Assembly: GCF_014648475.1 (NCBI RefSeq)
Contig: NZ_BMRE01000011.1
Location: forward strand, 1-64,000
Direction: 5' to 3'
DNA from: Lentzea flava
GTDB lineage: Bacteria; Actinomycetota; Actinomycetes; Mycobacteriales; Pseudonocardiaceae
DNA length: 64,000 nt
Positions 13,023-21,353 of the stretch are shown here, one piece after another. The position numbers and the translations under genes were made by a program. The number at the start of each line of letters is the position of its first letter. Positions within the stretch are counted from its first letter, which is position 1. A model generated the notes under the pieces. That model had not been told where the DNA came from. It made no database searches and saw nothing but the letters and a program-made list of their open reading frames with translations.

Positions 13023-13533
13023 CGGAACTCCCGCGGTGGGCGACGCGATGGCGCGCCACCAGGGTCGCGTCGGGCCTGCACATGGCACACGGAGTGAACT
13101 GCAGCTGTCGTGCCTCCTGCACCGGGAGGCCCAGCGTGGGCCTCCCGGCGAGCCAGGAACACGAGCTCAGGTGGTACCGGGGCCGCTCGTCCAGCACCCG
13201 CACCTCGTCCACCAGATCGGCCACCGCGAGCAGGTCTGCCGCGTCGGTGTCCTCTTCCGGTGGTTCTTCGTCAGCGGGCGGTGTGTCGGCTTCAGCCACG
13301 TCTTCTGGCGAAACCACTACCCGTTGATCATCAGCTACTGCGTGTTGATCTACACTCTGCGCGACGGCTGCGGGGTCCCCCGGACGTCGTCGCCACCAGT
13401 CCCAGATCAGAACCAGGGCGGCGAGCACACTCGCGCCCACGGACGACCACGCCCAGATGTTGTTGGACGTGGTCAGCGCAGGCACGAGCAGCCCGAGGGC
13501 AGCCAGCACCAGAAGTAGAACTACGAAGAGCAC
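13009..13533 (-). CDS. two-helix membrane protein with Cys-containing C-terminal domain
   Basis: A 174-aa protein starting with GTG. Two membrane helices (about 1-20 and 28-46) are followed by an acidic Pro/Glu linker and a soluble tail with RPRYHLSSCSWLAG and QFTPCAMCRP. The three cysteines (SC...CAMC) and nearby histidine could bind metal or form disulfides. I recognise the layout from actinobacterial proteins next to divIVA but know no function. It is the gene immediately downstream of divIVA on the minus strand (15-nt gap), suggesting a role at the envelope or pole. Confidence 0.75.
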   Translation of the reverse strand: MLFVVLLLVLAALGLLVPALTTSNNIWAWSSVGASVLAALVLIWDWWRRRPGDPAAVAQSVDQHAVADDQRVVVSPEDVAEADTPPADEEPPEEDTDAADLLAVADLVDEVRVLDERPRYHLSSCSWLAGRPTLGLPVQEARQLQFTPCAMCRPDATLVARHRVAHRGSSDDVG

Positions 13534-13548
13534 CTAGTGAACAGTAGT

Positions 13549-14364
13549 TCAGCCCGCTTCGGCGCGTGCGCCGAAGGAGTAGCCCTGGGAACGGCCCTCG
13601 GACGGAGCGGCCGGGCCGCGGTCCTGGAGGTCGCGCAGGGACGACTCGAGCATGGTCTTCAGTCGCGTGCGGTACTCGCGCTCGAACGTCTGCAGCTTGT
13701 CGATCTGCTTCTCGAGCGTGTTCTTCTCCTGGGTGATGTTGCCCATCACCTCGGCGTGCTTGCGCTGCGCGTCGCGGTCGAGCGCGGTGGCCTTCTCACG
13801 GGCCTGCCGCTCGAGCGTCTCGGCGCGCGTGCGCGCGTCGTTCAGCATGGTCTCGGCACGCGTGCGCGCCTCGTTGACCATCGTGTCGGCCTTGGCACGG
13901 GCCTCGGACAGCAACTGCTCGGACTTCGTGCGGGCCTCGGACAGCATGCCGTCGGCTTCGGCCTTGGCCTCGCCGGTCAGCCTGTCCGCCATCTCCTGGG
14001 CGAGACCCAGGACCTTCGCGGCCTGCACGTGGTGGTCGCCGCCCCCGCCGGGGGAGGTCTGCTCGAGCACGGAGGGCGGCGGGACCGGCGCCAGGCGGCG
14101 CGGCTCCTCCACCGGCATGCGGCTCGTCACGGGGCCGGAAGAAGCCTTTGCGCGCGCGTCGTCGAGGTCGGCGCGTGCGGTCTCGAGCTGCTGGTCGAGC
14201 TGCTCGACCTGCTGACGGAGGTCGTTGTTCTCCTCGATCAAGCGGGCCAGTTCGCCCTCAACCAGGTCGAGGAACGCGTCCACCTCGTCCTCGTTGTAGC
14301 CCCGCTTGCCAATCGGCGGCTTGCTGAACGCGACGTTGTGCACGTCAGCGGGGGTCAACGGCAT
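13549..14364 (-). CDS. divIVA: DivIVA / Wag31 polar growth scaffold
   Basis: A 271-aa coiled-coil protein that marks negative membrane curvature and organises apical growth in actinobacteria. The N-terminal lipid-binding segment reads [20 protein letters not shown], followed by [17 protein letters not shown] Pro/Ser-rich linker (about 75-108) separates it from a long heptad coiled coil (about 110-250) containing repeats of [18 protein letters not shown] type. ATG start with GAGAGGTGATCCGATG upstream. It is last in the sepF-yggT-divIVA run of the dcw cluster. Confidence 0.95.
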   Translation of the reverse strand: MPLTPADVHNVAFSKPPIGKRGYNEDEVDAFLDLVEGELARLIEENNDLRQQVEQLDQQLETARADLDDARAKASSGPVTSRMPVEEPRRLAPVPPPSVLEQTSPGGGGDHHVQAAKVLGLAQEMADRLTGEAKAEADGMLSEARTKSEQLLSEARAKADTMVNEARTRAETMLNDARTRAETLERQAREKATALDRDAQRKHAEVMGNITQEKNTLEKQIDKLQTFEREYRTRLKTMLESSLRDLQDRGPAAPSEGRSQGYSFGARAEAG

Positions 14365-14411
14365 CGGATCACCTCTCGCACTCCTGGGCTGCGGTCATCC
14401 CCGGTTCCCCG

Positions 14412-14696
14412 TCACCTGGGATCTGCGAATCGCATCAGAATGATAACGACCAGCCACAGCACAATAATCGATAGGTCCAGCCCGACGCCCCCGATCCGCA
14501 CAGTCGGGATGATCCGACGGACAGCACGGACCGGTGGGTCGGTCACGGTGTAAACGGTCTCCAGCGTCACGGCCACGCCGCCCGCGGGGCGCCACTCCCT
14601 CGCAAAGGTCCTCACCATCTCGACCACGACGCGCGCGGTCAGGAACAGGGAGAACGCGAAGAGGACGTAGAAGATGACGAGACGGATCGGGTCCAC
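14412..14696 (-). CDS. YggT-family membrane protein
   Basis: A 94-aa protein with two hydrophobic helices (about 5-26 and 70-88) flanking the conserved VTDPPVRAVRRIIPTVRIGGVGLDLS loop typical of YggT. It sits between sepF and divIVA as in most actinobacteria and firmicutes. A role in envelope or chloroplast-like division-site organisation is suggested for the family but not established. GTG start. It begins 10 nt after sepF. Confidence 0.9.
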   Translation of the reverse strand: MDPIRLVIFYVLFAFSLFLTARVVVEMVRTFAREWRPAGGVAVTLETVYTVTDPPVRAVRRIIPTVRIGGVGLDLSIIVLWLVVIILMRFADPR

Positions 14697-14706
14697 GGGG
14701 TCAACT

Positions 14707-15360
14707 CTAACCGTGGTTGCCGAACCCGCCCTCCGCCAGCTTCCGCCGGTCCTCCGCCGTCACGTCAACGTTGGGCGGTGAGAGAAGGAACACCCTGCTG
14801 GTGATCTTGTCCATGGACCCGCGCAGAGCGAACGCGAGACCGGCCGAGAAGTCGACGAGACGCTTGGCGTCCGCGTCGTCCATGTCGGTCAGGTTGAGGA
14901 TCACCGGAGTGCCGTCCCGGTAGTGCTCCCCGATCGTGCGCGCCTCGCTGTAGTTACGGGGGTGAAGCGTGGTGATGCGCGCCAACGGGTTGCCTGCCGG
15001 CTCGGCGACCGGACGCAGTCTGCTCACGGGCTCGCGCTGCGGCTCGACGGCGAGCGCGCCGTGCACGGGTGCATCGGCGCTCCAGCGCCGCGTGCTCGAG
15101 GGGCTGCCCCCGCGCCGCGACTCCGGCTCGTAGTCGTCCGACTCGTCGATGTCGGCCCGGTACCCGGAGCTCTGCAGCTCCGACCGGCCCGGCGTGAACA
15201 CGCGGCTGCGCCGCGGGTAGGGGTCGTAGTCGTCGGCCTCGGCCGCGTACTCGGACCGGTAGTCGCCGTAGCGACCGCGGTCGTCGTCGTAGCCGGGGTC
15301 GTCTGCGTACTCGGCGGGGACCATCCCGAAGTAGGCCTTCAGCTTGTGCAAAGCGCTCAT
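14707..15360 (-). CDS. sepF: SepF cell-division protein
   Basis: A 217-aa FtsZ membrane anchor. Residues 1-12 (MSALHKLKAYFG) form the amphipathic membrane-binding helix. A long acidic, Tyr/Asp/Arg-rich disordered linker (about 15-120) follows, then the conserved SepF core (ITTLHPRNYSEARTIGEHYRD through GGFGNHG) that dimerises and binds the FtsZ C-terminus. The ATG at 15360 has GAGGAGGGG upstream; a nine-codon longer frame is rejected. The matching FtsZ tail (DVPPFMRR) is encoded 3 kb away. Confidence 0.96.
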   Translation of the reverse strand: MSALHKLKAYFGMVPAEYADDPGYDDDRGRYGDYRSEYAAEADDYDPYPRRSRVFTPGRSELQSSGYRADIDESDDYEPESRRGGSPSSTRRWSADAPVHGALAVEPQREPVSRLRPVAEPAGNPLARITTLHPRNYSEARTIGEHYRDGTPVILNLTDMDDADAKRLVDFSAGLAFALRGSMDKITSRVFLLSPPNVDVTAEDRRKLAEGGFGNHG

Positions 15361-15427
15361 TCCAGCCCCTCCTCGGCGGTGCCCCACTCATAGGGACGGT
15401 GCGGACGGTCCCGAGGTTCCCGACAAC

Positions 15428-16126
15428 CTAAGGCAACGTTAGCCGTCGACTGCCGAGCAACGCCGTTCCGACACGCACACAGGTCGATCCGTGCGAGATG
15501 GCATCTTCCAGGTCCCCGCTCATTCCCGCTGACACCCCGGTGGCAGTGGGATGATCATCACGTAGGCCTGATACCACTGACGCCAACGCCTCAAACGCCT
15601 GCGATGGCTTCATCGTCAACGGCGCGACAGTCATCGCACCGCGAAGAATAAGATCACCCGAACGAGTGATCGCGCCAGCCAGTTCCCCGACATCGGGAAT
15701 CGGGCAGCCACCTCGTGACGTGTCGCCGTCGATGCTGACCTGCAACAACACGTCGAGCTTCGTGCCTTTCGCGTGCGCGGCCCTCGCGAGGGCCTCGGCC
15801 AATCTCACGCTGTCGACCGAGTCGACCTGATCGGCCCACTCGACGACGGATTTGGCCTTGTTCCGCTGCAATCGGCCGACCATGTGCCATCTCGCGCCTT
15901 CGAGATGTCTCAATTGGCGAACCTTCGCGCTCGCCTCCTGATCGCGGTTTTCCGCGAAGTTGCGGAGCCCGAGTTCGTAGAGGAGTTCGACATCGCTCGC
16001 CGGCCAGGTTTTCGTCACCGCGAGCAACATCACTTCGGAACGATCACGCCCCGCCGCCTCGCAGGCCTTCGCGATGCGTTCCTCGACCTCGGCGAGGTTC
16101 GCGGCGAGCTCGTCGCGGCGGCTCAC
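15428..16126 (-). CDS. yggS: YggS/PLPBP-family PLP homeostasis protein
   Basis: A 232-aa TIM-barrel protein that binds pyridoxal phosphate without catalysing a known reaction. The PLP lysine is in LLAVTKTWP; other family motifs are NFAENRDQEASAK (usually GENR/Q), WHMVGRLQRNKAK and the phosphate loop CVRVGTALLGSR. The GTG start overlaps the pgeF stop by four bases (GTGA). The pgeF-yggS-sepF order downstream of ftsZ is conserved in actinobacteria. Its third positions are noticeably less G/C-rich than in its neighbours. Confidence 0.94.
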   Translation of the reverse strand: MSRRDELAANLAEVEERIAKACEAAGRDRSEVMLLAVTKTWPASDVELLYELGLRNFAENRDQEASAKVRQLRHLEGARWHMVGRLQRNKAKSVVEWADQVDSVDSVRLAEALARAAHAKGTKLDVLLQVSIDGDTSRGGCPIPDVGELAGAITRSGDLILRGAMTVAPLTMKPSQAFEALASVVSGLRDDHPTATGVSAGMSGDLEDAISHGSTCVRVGTALLGSRRLTLP

Positions 16127-16827
16127 GGCTCGATCCAAACGACCGACGCGAGCCGTCCGGTCGGGGCCTGCCTGCGGTGGCTGAAGAGATCCTTCTCCTC
16201 GAACGTGCACCGCGGGTCCACACCGATCTTGCCCACACCGGCACTGGCCAGCTGGTTCCACAGCCCGGCCCGCAGGTCGAGCGCGGGGGTGCCCCTGCGC
16301 GACTTCGAGGCGCTGCCCGGCAGGTGCTTCTCGACGTCGGCCTGCATGTCGGCGGGCACCTCGTAGCACTCGCCGCACACCGACGGCCCGAGCAGGACCT
16401 CGATCCGCTCCAGCTCGGCGCCCTGGGCCATCATCGCCTTGAGCGTCTCGACGACAACTCCGACACGCGCGCCGACACGCCCGGCGTGGGCCGCGCCGAT
16501 CACCCCGGCCTCTGCGTCGCCGAGCAACACCGGCACGCAGTCCGCCGTGAGCACCACGAGCCCGAGACCAGGCTGTTTCGTCACGACGGCGTCGGTCGCC
16601 TCCAGCGGCTCGGCCCGCGGCCCGTCCACCACGCCGACCGTCCGGCCGTGCACCTGTTCCATCCACACCAAACGGTCCGGCGTGAGACCGATGCCTTCGG
16701 CGAGACGAGCGCGGTTGGCCTCGACCGCCTTCTCGTCGTCCCCCACGTGGTCACCGAGGTTGAACGAGTCGTACGGGGCCTTGGACACGCCACCGGCGCG
16801 GGTGGTGACAACACGACGAATGCGCAC
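16123..16827 (-). CDS. pgeF: PgeF/YlmD peptidoglycan editing factor (laccase-domain)
   Basis: A 234-aa member of the YfiH/YlmD family. In E. coli PgeF removes wrongly incorporated residues from UDP-MurNAc peptide precursors; other members are reported as purine nucleosidases or laccases. The metal site is visible as EQVHG, LTADCVPV and GAAHAGRVG (His, Cys, His). The family's usual GWRG is replaced by GRVG here. GTG start. It lies between the TetR/NAD(P) insert and yggS. Confidence 0.92.
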   Translation of the reverse strand: MRIRRVVTTRAGGVSKAPYDSFNLGDHVGDDEKAVEANRARLAEGIGLTPDRLVWMEQVHGRTVGVVDGPRAEPLEATDAVVTKQPGLGLVVLTADCVPVLLGDAEAGVIGAAHAGRVGARVGVVVETLKAMMAQGAELERIEVLLGPSVCGECYEVPADMQADVEKHLPGSASKSRRGTPALDLRAGLWNQLASAGVGKIGVDPRCTFEEKDLFSHRRQAPTGRLASVVWIEP

Positions 16828-16872
16828 GGCAACAGCCTAGTTGCCCGGCGCGGGAGCCTCCGCGAGCCAGGC

Positions 16873-16895
16873 GGCCACCGCGCTCGGCGGTGGCC
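16873..16895 (-). terminator. hairpin downstream of the NAD(P)-binding gene
   Basis: A 9-bp perfect stem (GGCCACCGC/GCGGTGGCC, loop of 5) lies between the minus-strand oxidoreductase and pgeF. There is no T-tract, so it is a possible L-shaped terminator only. Confidence 0.45.
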
Positions 16896-16975
16896 TCAAC
16901 CCCGAGTTGTAACCGCATCGAGGTCCTCGCCGAGCGGCGGCAACGACATCAACGGGATTCGTGCGTTGGCACCGA

Positions 16976-17608
16976 CTAGTTCGCGATGGCGACGGTCGTC
17001 CGCGTGCTGCGCTCGTCGTCGAGGCAGCGCAACACCAGATCGGCGACGTCGGCGCGGGCCACGACGTAGCCGCGGCGCACGTTGCGGTTGATCGCCGTGC
17101 GGTACCTGCCGGTGTGCGGCCGGTCGGTCAGCCGCGGCGGGCGGACGATCGTCCAGTCGAGGCCGCTGGTCGTCACCAGCTGCTCCATCCGCCGCATGTC
17201 GGCGAACTCGTGGCGCAGCACCCGGCCGAGGATCGGCTTCACCGCGTACCGGGTGACCAGGTCGTCGCCCTCGTCGACGACCATGCCGCTGTTGCTCACC
17301 ACCACCAGGCGCCGCGCGCCGCATGCGCGCATCGCGGTGATGATCGCGGACGCGCTGTCCTCGCACACGGTCGTCGGTGTCCTGCCTTCGCGCGGACCGA
17401 TCGCCGAGATCACGGCATCACAGCCCGCGATCGCACCCTCGATCTGCACGGGATCCATCACGTCCGCCTGCACCACGGACAGGTTCGGCCGGTCAGCGAG
17501 TCGCGCGGGATTGCGGACCACGGCGGTGACGTCGAACCCGGCGGCGCAGGCCTGGTGGACGAGGTGCTGTCCGGTGCCTCCGGTCGCACCGAAGATCGCG
17601 AGTTTCAC
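16976..17608 (-). CDS. NAD(P)-binding atypical SDR (NmrA/SDR5-like)
   Basis: A 210-aa Rossmann protein starting with GTG. The dinucleotide motif is FGATGGTGQHLVHQA at the N-terminus; VVVSNSGM, EFADMRRMEQL and LDWTIVRPPRLTD match the atypical SDR group (NAD(P)H-binding, PF13460) in which the Tyr-x3-Lys motif is not conserved. GGGG lies five bases before the GTG. It is divergent from a TetR gene, with a large palindrome covering the promoter. Likely a TetR-controlled oxidoreductase or redox sensor; substrate unknown. Confidence 0.88.
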   Translation of the reverse strand: MKLAIFGATGGTGQHLVHQACAAGFDVTAVVRNPARLADRPNLSVVQADVMDPVQIEGAIAGCDAVISAIGPREGRTPTTVCEDSASAIITAMRACGARRLVVVSNSGMVVDEGDDLVTRYAVKPILGRVLRHEFADMRRMEQLVTTSGLDWTIVRPPRLTDRPHTGRYRTAINRNVRRGYVVARADVADLVLRCLDDERSTRTTVAIAN

Positions 17609-17626
17609 ATCAGCCCCCTCAGCTGG

Positions 17627-17670
17627 TTGGTGAGTACTCACTAACCACTATGTTAGTAAGCACTCACCAA
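17627..17670. promoter_or_regulatory. operator of the TetR/NAD(P) pair
   Basis: Two 19-bp arms, TTGGTGAGTACTCACTAAC (17627-17645) and the inverse of TTGGTGAGTGCTTACTAAC (17652-17670), match at 17 of 19 positions around a 6-bp centre. The site fills the space between the divergent start codons and probably binds the TetR protein encoded at 17692. Confidence 0.75.
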
Positions 17671-17691
17671 CGTCAAGAGGGAAGTGCGTCA

Positions 17692-18285
17692 GTGAACACT
17701 CGGGACCGGATCGTCGCGGCCGCCGCGGAGGTCATGCGCACCCGCGGCCTCGCCCGTGCGACCACCAAGGAGATCGCGAAGGCGGCCGGGTTCTCGGAAG
17801 CGGCGCTGTACAAGCACTTCCGGGACAAGACCGAGCTGTTCGTGGCGGTGCTCGGCGAGCGCGGCCCCACGCGTCTGAGCCGCGTGCTCGTCGATCTGCC
17901 GGACCGGCTCGGCCAGGACCCGGTCGAGGAGGTGCTCCGCGACGTGGCTCTCGCCGCCGCCGACTTCTACGAGCAGACCTTCCCGATGGCGGCGTCGTTG
18001 TTCGCCGAGCCCAAGGTGTTCGACGCCCACCGGGCGGCGTTGCGCGAGCGAGGCAAGGGACCGCACCAGGTCGGCGAGGCGGTCGCCACCTACCTCAAGG
18101 CGGAGCAGGCTCTCGGCCGGATCAACGCCGGCGTCGACCCGCGGGCGGCGGCGGGCATGCTCCTCGGCGCCTGCCTGGAACGGGCGTTCCTCGGCCACTT
18201 CGTCGACGGCGAGGACCGCCCGAGCGAAGAGGAGTTCGCAGCGCGCCTGGTCGACGCGCTGCTCAGCGGGATCAGCGTGAAGTGA
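17692..18285 (+). CDS. TetR-family transcriptional regulator
   Basis: A 197-aa regulator starting with GTG (VNTRDRIVAAAAEV), preceded by AGAGGGAA. The TetR_N helix-turn-helix is ARATTKEIAKAAGFSEAALY followed by KHFRDKTELF. The C-terminal dimerisation domain resembles TetR_C_33-type regulators, with LEERAFLGHF-like helices. It faces away from the NAD(P)-binding gene, with the paired operator between. Its stop codon lies in the first copy of a 14-bp tandem repeat that continues into the end of ftsZ. Confidence 0.9.
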   Translation: MNTRDRIVAAAAEVMRTRGLARATTKEIAKAAGFSEAALYKHFRDKTELFVAVLGERGPTRLSRVLVDLPDRLGQDPVEEVLRDVALAAADFYEQTFPMAASLFAEPKVFDAHRAALRERGKGPHQVGEAVATYLKAEQALGRINAGVDPRAAAGMLLGACLERAFLGHFVDGEDRPSEEEFAARLVDALLSGISVK

Positions 18286-18319
18286 TCAGCGTGAAGTGAT
18301 CAGCGTGAAGTGATCAGCG
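18270..18319. repeat. 14-bp tandem repeat spanning two convergent stop codons
   Basis: GATCAGCGTGAAGT is repeated three times exactly (18270, 18284, 18298), followed by GATCAGCG. The first copy contains the TetR stop and the fourth, partial copy contains the ftsZ stop, so the array fills the entire 28-nt gap between the two convergent genes. It probably arose by slippage. Confidence 0.95.
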
Positions 18320-19630
18320 CCGCATGAACGGCGGCACGTCCACCTCGTCGTCCGGGTCGTCGGTGACGGGCACCGGACGCGACGGCAGCGAGCCGTTCTG
18401 CGACAGCGACCGCGGCACCGAAGGCACGTACCCGTTGCCCTGCACCGGCGACGGCTGCGGCGGCACCGAGGTGGGCGGCGGCGTCACGGGCGCAGCGGGC
18501 TGCGGGGCCGGCTGGGCGACGGGCTGCGGGGCCGGCGTCTGCACGACGGGCGGGGGCGGCGTCGGCGCGACCGGCTGCGGCGCCGGTGTGTGCGTCGGCG
18601 TGGCCGTCGCCGCGGCGATCGGCCCGGAAGCCGTGCGCGGCGGCGAGGACAACGCCGTCGGCTCCAGCTTCTTGTGCGTGGGACCACCGCCGTCGAACCC
18701 GGCAGCGATCACCGTGACCCTGACCTCGTCGCCGAGCGAGTCGTCGATGACCGTACCGAAGATGATGTTCGCGTCCGGGTGCGCGGCCTCCTGGACCAGC
18801 GACGCGGACTCGTTGATCTCGAACAGGCCCAGGTCTGAGCCACCGGCGATCGAGAGCAGCACGCCGTGCGCACCCTCCATCGACGCCTCGAGCAGCGGCG
18901 AGTTGATCGCCTTCTGCGCGGCCTGGACCGCGCGGCCCTCACCGCGCGCGGAACCGATGCCCATCAACGCCGAGCCCGCGCCGGACATGACCGACTTGAC
19001 GTCGGCGAAGTCCAGGTTGATCAGACCGGGGGTCGTGATCAGGTCGGTGATGCCCTGGACACCGGAGAGGAGCACCTCGTCGGCCGAACGGAACGCGTCC
19101 ATCAGGCTGACACCGATGTCACCCAGCTGGAGCAGCCGGTCGTTGGGGATGACGATCAGCGTGTCGCACTCGTTGCGCAGCGCCTGGATGCCGTCCTCGG
19201 CCTGCTTGGCGCGCCGCTTGCCCTCGAACGAGAACGGGCGCGTGACGACACCGATGGTCAGTGCGCCGAGCTTGCGGGCGATCGAGGCCACCACCGGCGC
19301 GCCGCCGGTGCCCGTGCCGCCGCCCTCGCCGGCGGTCACGAAGACCATGTCGGCCCCCTTGAGGACCTCCTCGATCTCCTCGCGGTGGTCTTCGGCGGCC
19401 TTGTGCCCGACCTCGGGGTTCGCACCCGCGCCGAGGCCGCGCGTCAACTCGCGGCCGATGTCGAGCTTGACGTCGGCATCAGACATCAGCAAGGCCTGTG
19501 CGTCGGTGTTCACCGCGATGAACTCGACGCCTTTGAGCCCGACCTCGATCATGCGGTTGACGGCGTTGACGCCGCCACCACCGATGCCGACGACCTTGAT
19601 CACCGCGAGGTAGTTGTGCGGGGGCGTCAT
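18314..19630 (-). CDS. ftsZ: cell division GTPase FtsZ
   Basis: A 438-aa tubulin homologue that forms the Z-ring. The GTP-binding signature GGGTGTG is at residues 103-109, the N-terminal [13 protein letters not shown] loop at 15-27, and the T7 loop in [11 protein letters not shown]. After the globular part (about 330) comes a Pro/Ala/Gln-rich linker of about 90 residues and the C-terminal peptide [12 protein letters not shown], which binds SepF and FtsW. ATG with AGGAAGGCGG upstream. Unlike the usual dcw order, ftsQ does not directly precede it: 4 kb intervene. Confidence 0.98.
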   Translation of the reverse strand: MTPPHNYLAVIKVVGIGGGGVNAVNRMIEVGLKGVEFIAVNTDAQALLMSDADVKLDIGRELTRGLGAGANPEVGHKAAEDHREEIEEVLKGADMVFVTAGEGGGTGTGGAPVVASIARKLGALTIGVVTRPFSFEGKRRAKQAEDGIQALRNECDTLIVIPNDRLLQLGDIGVSLMDAFRSADEVLLSGVQGITDLITTPGLINLDFADVKSVMSGAGSALMGIGSARGEGRAVQAAQKAINSPLLEASMEGAHGVLLSIAGGSDLGLFEINESASLVQEAAHPDANIIFGTVIDDSLGDEVRVTVIAAGFDGGGPTHKKLEPTALSSPPRTASGPIAAATATPTHTPAPQPVAPTPPPPVVQTPAPQPVAQPAPQPAAPVTPPPTSVPPQPSPVQGNGYVPSVPRSLSQNGSLPSRPVPVTDDPDDEVDVPPFMRR

Positions 19631-19962
19631 CGGATCCGCCTTCCTGATCGTGGTCCGTGCTGTGGTGCTGGGTGGTGATGCACCCGGATTGAAACCCTCA
19701 ACCTCTCCTCGAGGTCCAGAGTTATGTCAACCCCATATGTTCCTGCTGGACGGTAAGCACCGGCGGTGCGTCGGTCCAGCAGGCGCGCCGTAGGGTCCCA
19801 ACACTGTGCGCTACTACTCCCCGGTCGTGCCGTCAAGTAGGTGCGCACGGTGCAGAGCACGACGCACCACCAGCCTAGTCGGAGCTCGAATCGGAGATCG
19901 TCTCGCCCACACCTTCATCACTTCCACCTCTTTTCCCGGTGATCTTTCGCTACCGTCCGTGG
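19631..19962. other. divergent intergenic region upstream of ftsZ
   Basis: A 332-bp region with no credible gene. The ftsZ strand carries TTGACATAAC (TTGACA at 19725-19730) close to the AT-richest stretch (CATATG), a plausible ftsZ promoter, but no well-spaced -10 box is convincing. Promoters for the divergent ricin-like gene must also lie here. Confidence 0.45.
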
Positions 19963-20841
19963 ATGGGGATGAAGATGCTGAGCGTCGCGCTGGCCGCGAT
20001 CGCTCTGGGGGCAGCGACGGTCGCACCAGCGAGTGCGGCGCCGGAAGGCAACAAGATCGTCGAGATCAAGAACGTGCTCGAGGGCCTGTGCCTCGACTTC
20101 GCCGAGGCCGGGTCCACCCGGCCGAGTCTGACCACCTGCACGGGTGCTGCCACGCAGTTGTTCGAACGGGTCCCGGCAGCGGACGGCAGAGGCGAGTTCC
20201 TGCGCAACGTCGGGGACAGGTGGTGCCTCGACGGGACGTTCTCGTACTGGATCGCGCTGCGGTCGAACTGCGACACGGACCAGGCCGGCCACCGGTTCGA
20301 GCTGGAGCCGCAGCCCTCGGGCAGCGTCAAGCTGAAGAACCAGGGCGAGTTCGTCGACGCGTGGTCCTGGCGCAGCCGGGGCGAGCTGACCATGGAGATC
20401 CCGAACTCGGCCGGGTACCAGGACTGGCAGATCCGCGAGGTCGGCGTGGCGCGGAAGCCCGAGCTCACCGCCGTCGTCCGGCCGAAGAGCGCCGGCTGGG
20501 GCAAGTGCCTGACCGAGGACGGACCCGTCGCCAGGATCACCTCCTGCAGCACCCTGCCGCGCGAGACGTACCAGCGCCTCGACGCCGGCGACGGGAAGGT
20601 GGCGCTGCGCAGCTCGTCGAGCGGCAAGTGCCTGAGCACCAACGAGTACTACGAGGTGAACCTGGTGAACTGCGCGCCGGGTGCGCGGGACCAGCAGTGG
20701 GCGCTCGTCGCCGACGAGTTCGGCCGCTACCGGGTCAGGAGCGAGCTGACCGGCAACTACCTGGAGGAGACCGACGGTCTGGCGAAGGCGTACCCGTACT
20801 ACGGCGGCCTTTGGCAGAAGTGGGACCTGACGGCGGCCTAG
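19963..20841 (+). CDS. secreted ricin-type beta-trefoil protein
   Basis: A protein of about 292 aa with a signal peptide (MKMLSVALAAIALGAATVAP, cleavage after ASA) and two beta-trefoil-like parts. QxW-type repeats appear as YQDWQI, DQQWAL and LWQKWDL, with CLDF, WCLDG and KCLST cysteine elements at regular spacing. Ricin-type lectins usually bind sugars; no enzymatic domain is attached. Three in-frame ATGs (19963, 19969 and 19975) are possible; the first is given. It is divergent from ftsZ, and its stop overlaps the convergent DinB-like gene by four bases. Confidence 0.8.
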   Translation: MGMKMLSVALAAIALGAATVAPASAAPEGNKIVEIKNVLEGLCLDFAEAGSTRPSLTTCTGAATQLFERVPAADGRGEFLRNVGDRWCLDGTFSYWIALRSNCDTDQAGHRFELEPQPSGSVKLKNQGEFVDAWSWRSRGELTMEIPNSAGYQDWQIREVGVARKPELTAVVRPKSAGWGKCLTEDGPVARITSCSTLPRETYQRLDAGDGKVALRSSSSGKCLSTNEYYEVNLVNCAPGARDQQWALVADEFGRYRVRSELTGNYLEETDGLAKAYPYYGGLWQKWDLTAA

Positions 20842-21326
20842 TCGCCGACGGTTCCGTCCAGCAGTTCCCTGACCACGTCCAGATGACCGGCGTGCCGGGC
20901 GGTCTCCTCAATCACGTGCGCGAGCACCCATCGAGCCGAGACCGTCCCGTCACCCCGGAACGGCACCACCTGGTCGAGATCCGCGAGGATCTCCCGGCTG
21001 GTCTGGCACTGCTCCCGGTAGTCCGCGAGCAACCCGGCGAGCGTCTCGCCGTCTTCGATCCGCCAGTCCGCGTCGGGGTCCTCCATCGTGTAGGGCGCGC
21101 GCGACTCGCGTCCGGCCAGCACCACCTCGAACCAGTGGTGCTCGGTCCACCGCACGTGCTTCACCACGCCCGCGGCCGTCGTCAGCTTCGACGGCAGGAC
21201 CGCGCGCGTCGCGTCGTCGTCCGACAGGCCGTCGACCTTCAGCTCGATGGTCGCGCGCAGGTAGTCCAGCAGGGCGGTGTACGTCGCGCGTTCGTCGGCG
21301 ACGAGTGGTGGTGCGGTACGTGTCAT
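20838..21326 (-). CDS. DinB/YfiT-like putative metalloenzyme (DUF664 type)
   Basis: A 162-aa four-helix-bundle protein of the DinB superfamily. Metal-ligand histidines expected for the fold are in VVKHVRWTEHHWFEVVL and VLAHVIEETARHAGHLDVVRE. This DUF664 group includes mycothiol-, bacillithiol- and glutathione-dependent S-transferases, and mycothiol would be the local thiol. It is unrelated to DNA polymerase IV despite the name. ATG start. It ends against the convergent ricin-like gene. Confidence 0.88.
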   Translation of the reverse strand: MTRTAPPLVADERATYTALLDYLRATIELKVDGLSDDDATRAVLPSKLTTAAGVVKHVRWTEHHWFEVVLAGRESRAPYTMEDPDADWRIEDGETLAGLLADYREQCQTSREILADLDQVVPFRGDGTVSARWVLAHVIEETARHAGHLDVVRELLDGTVGD

Positions 21327-21353
21327 GCGGCGGAGCCTGCATGAGCGTCTTCG

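Noticed and set aside
20838..21326. DinB-like gene as a DNA polymerase
   Set aside because: The DinB/YfiT superfamily is a four-helix metalloenzyme fold; the true polymerase IV is at 57902-59176.
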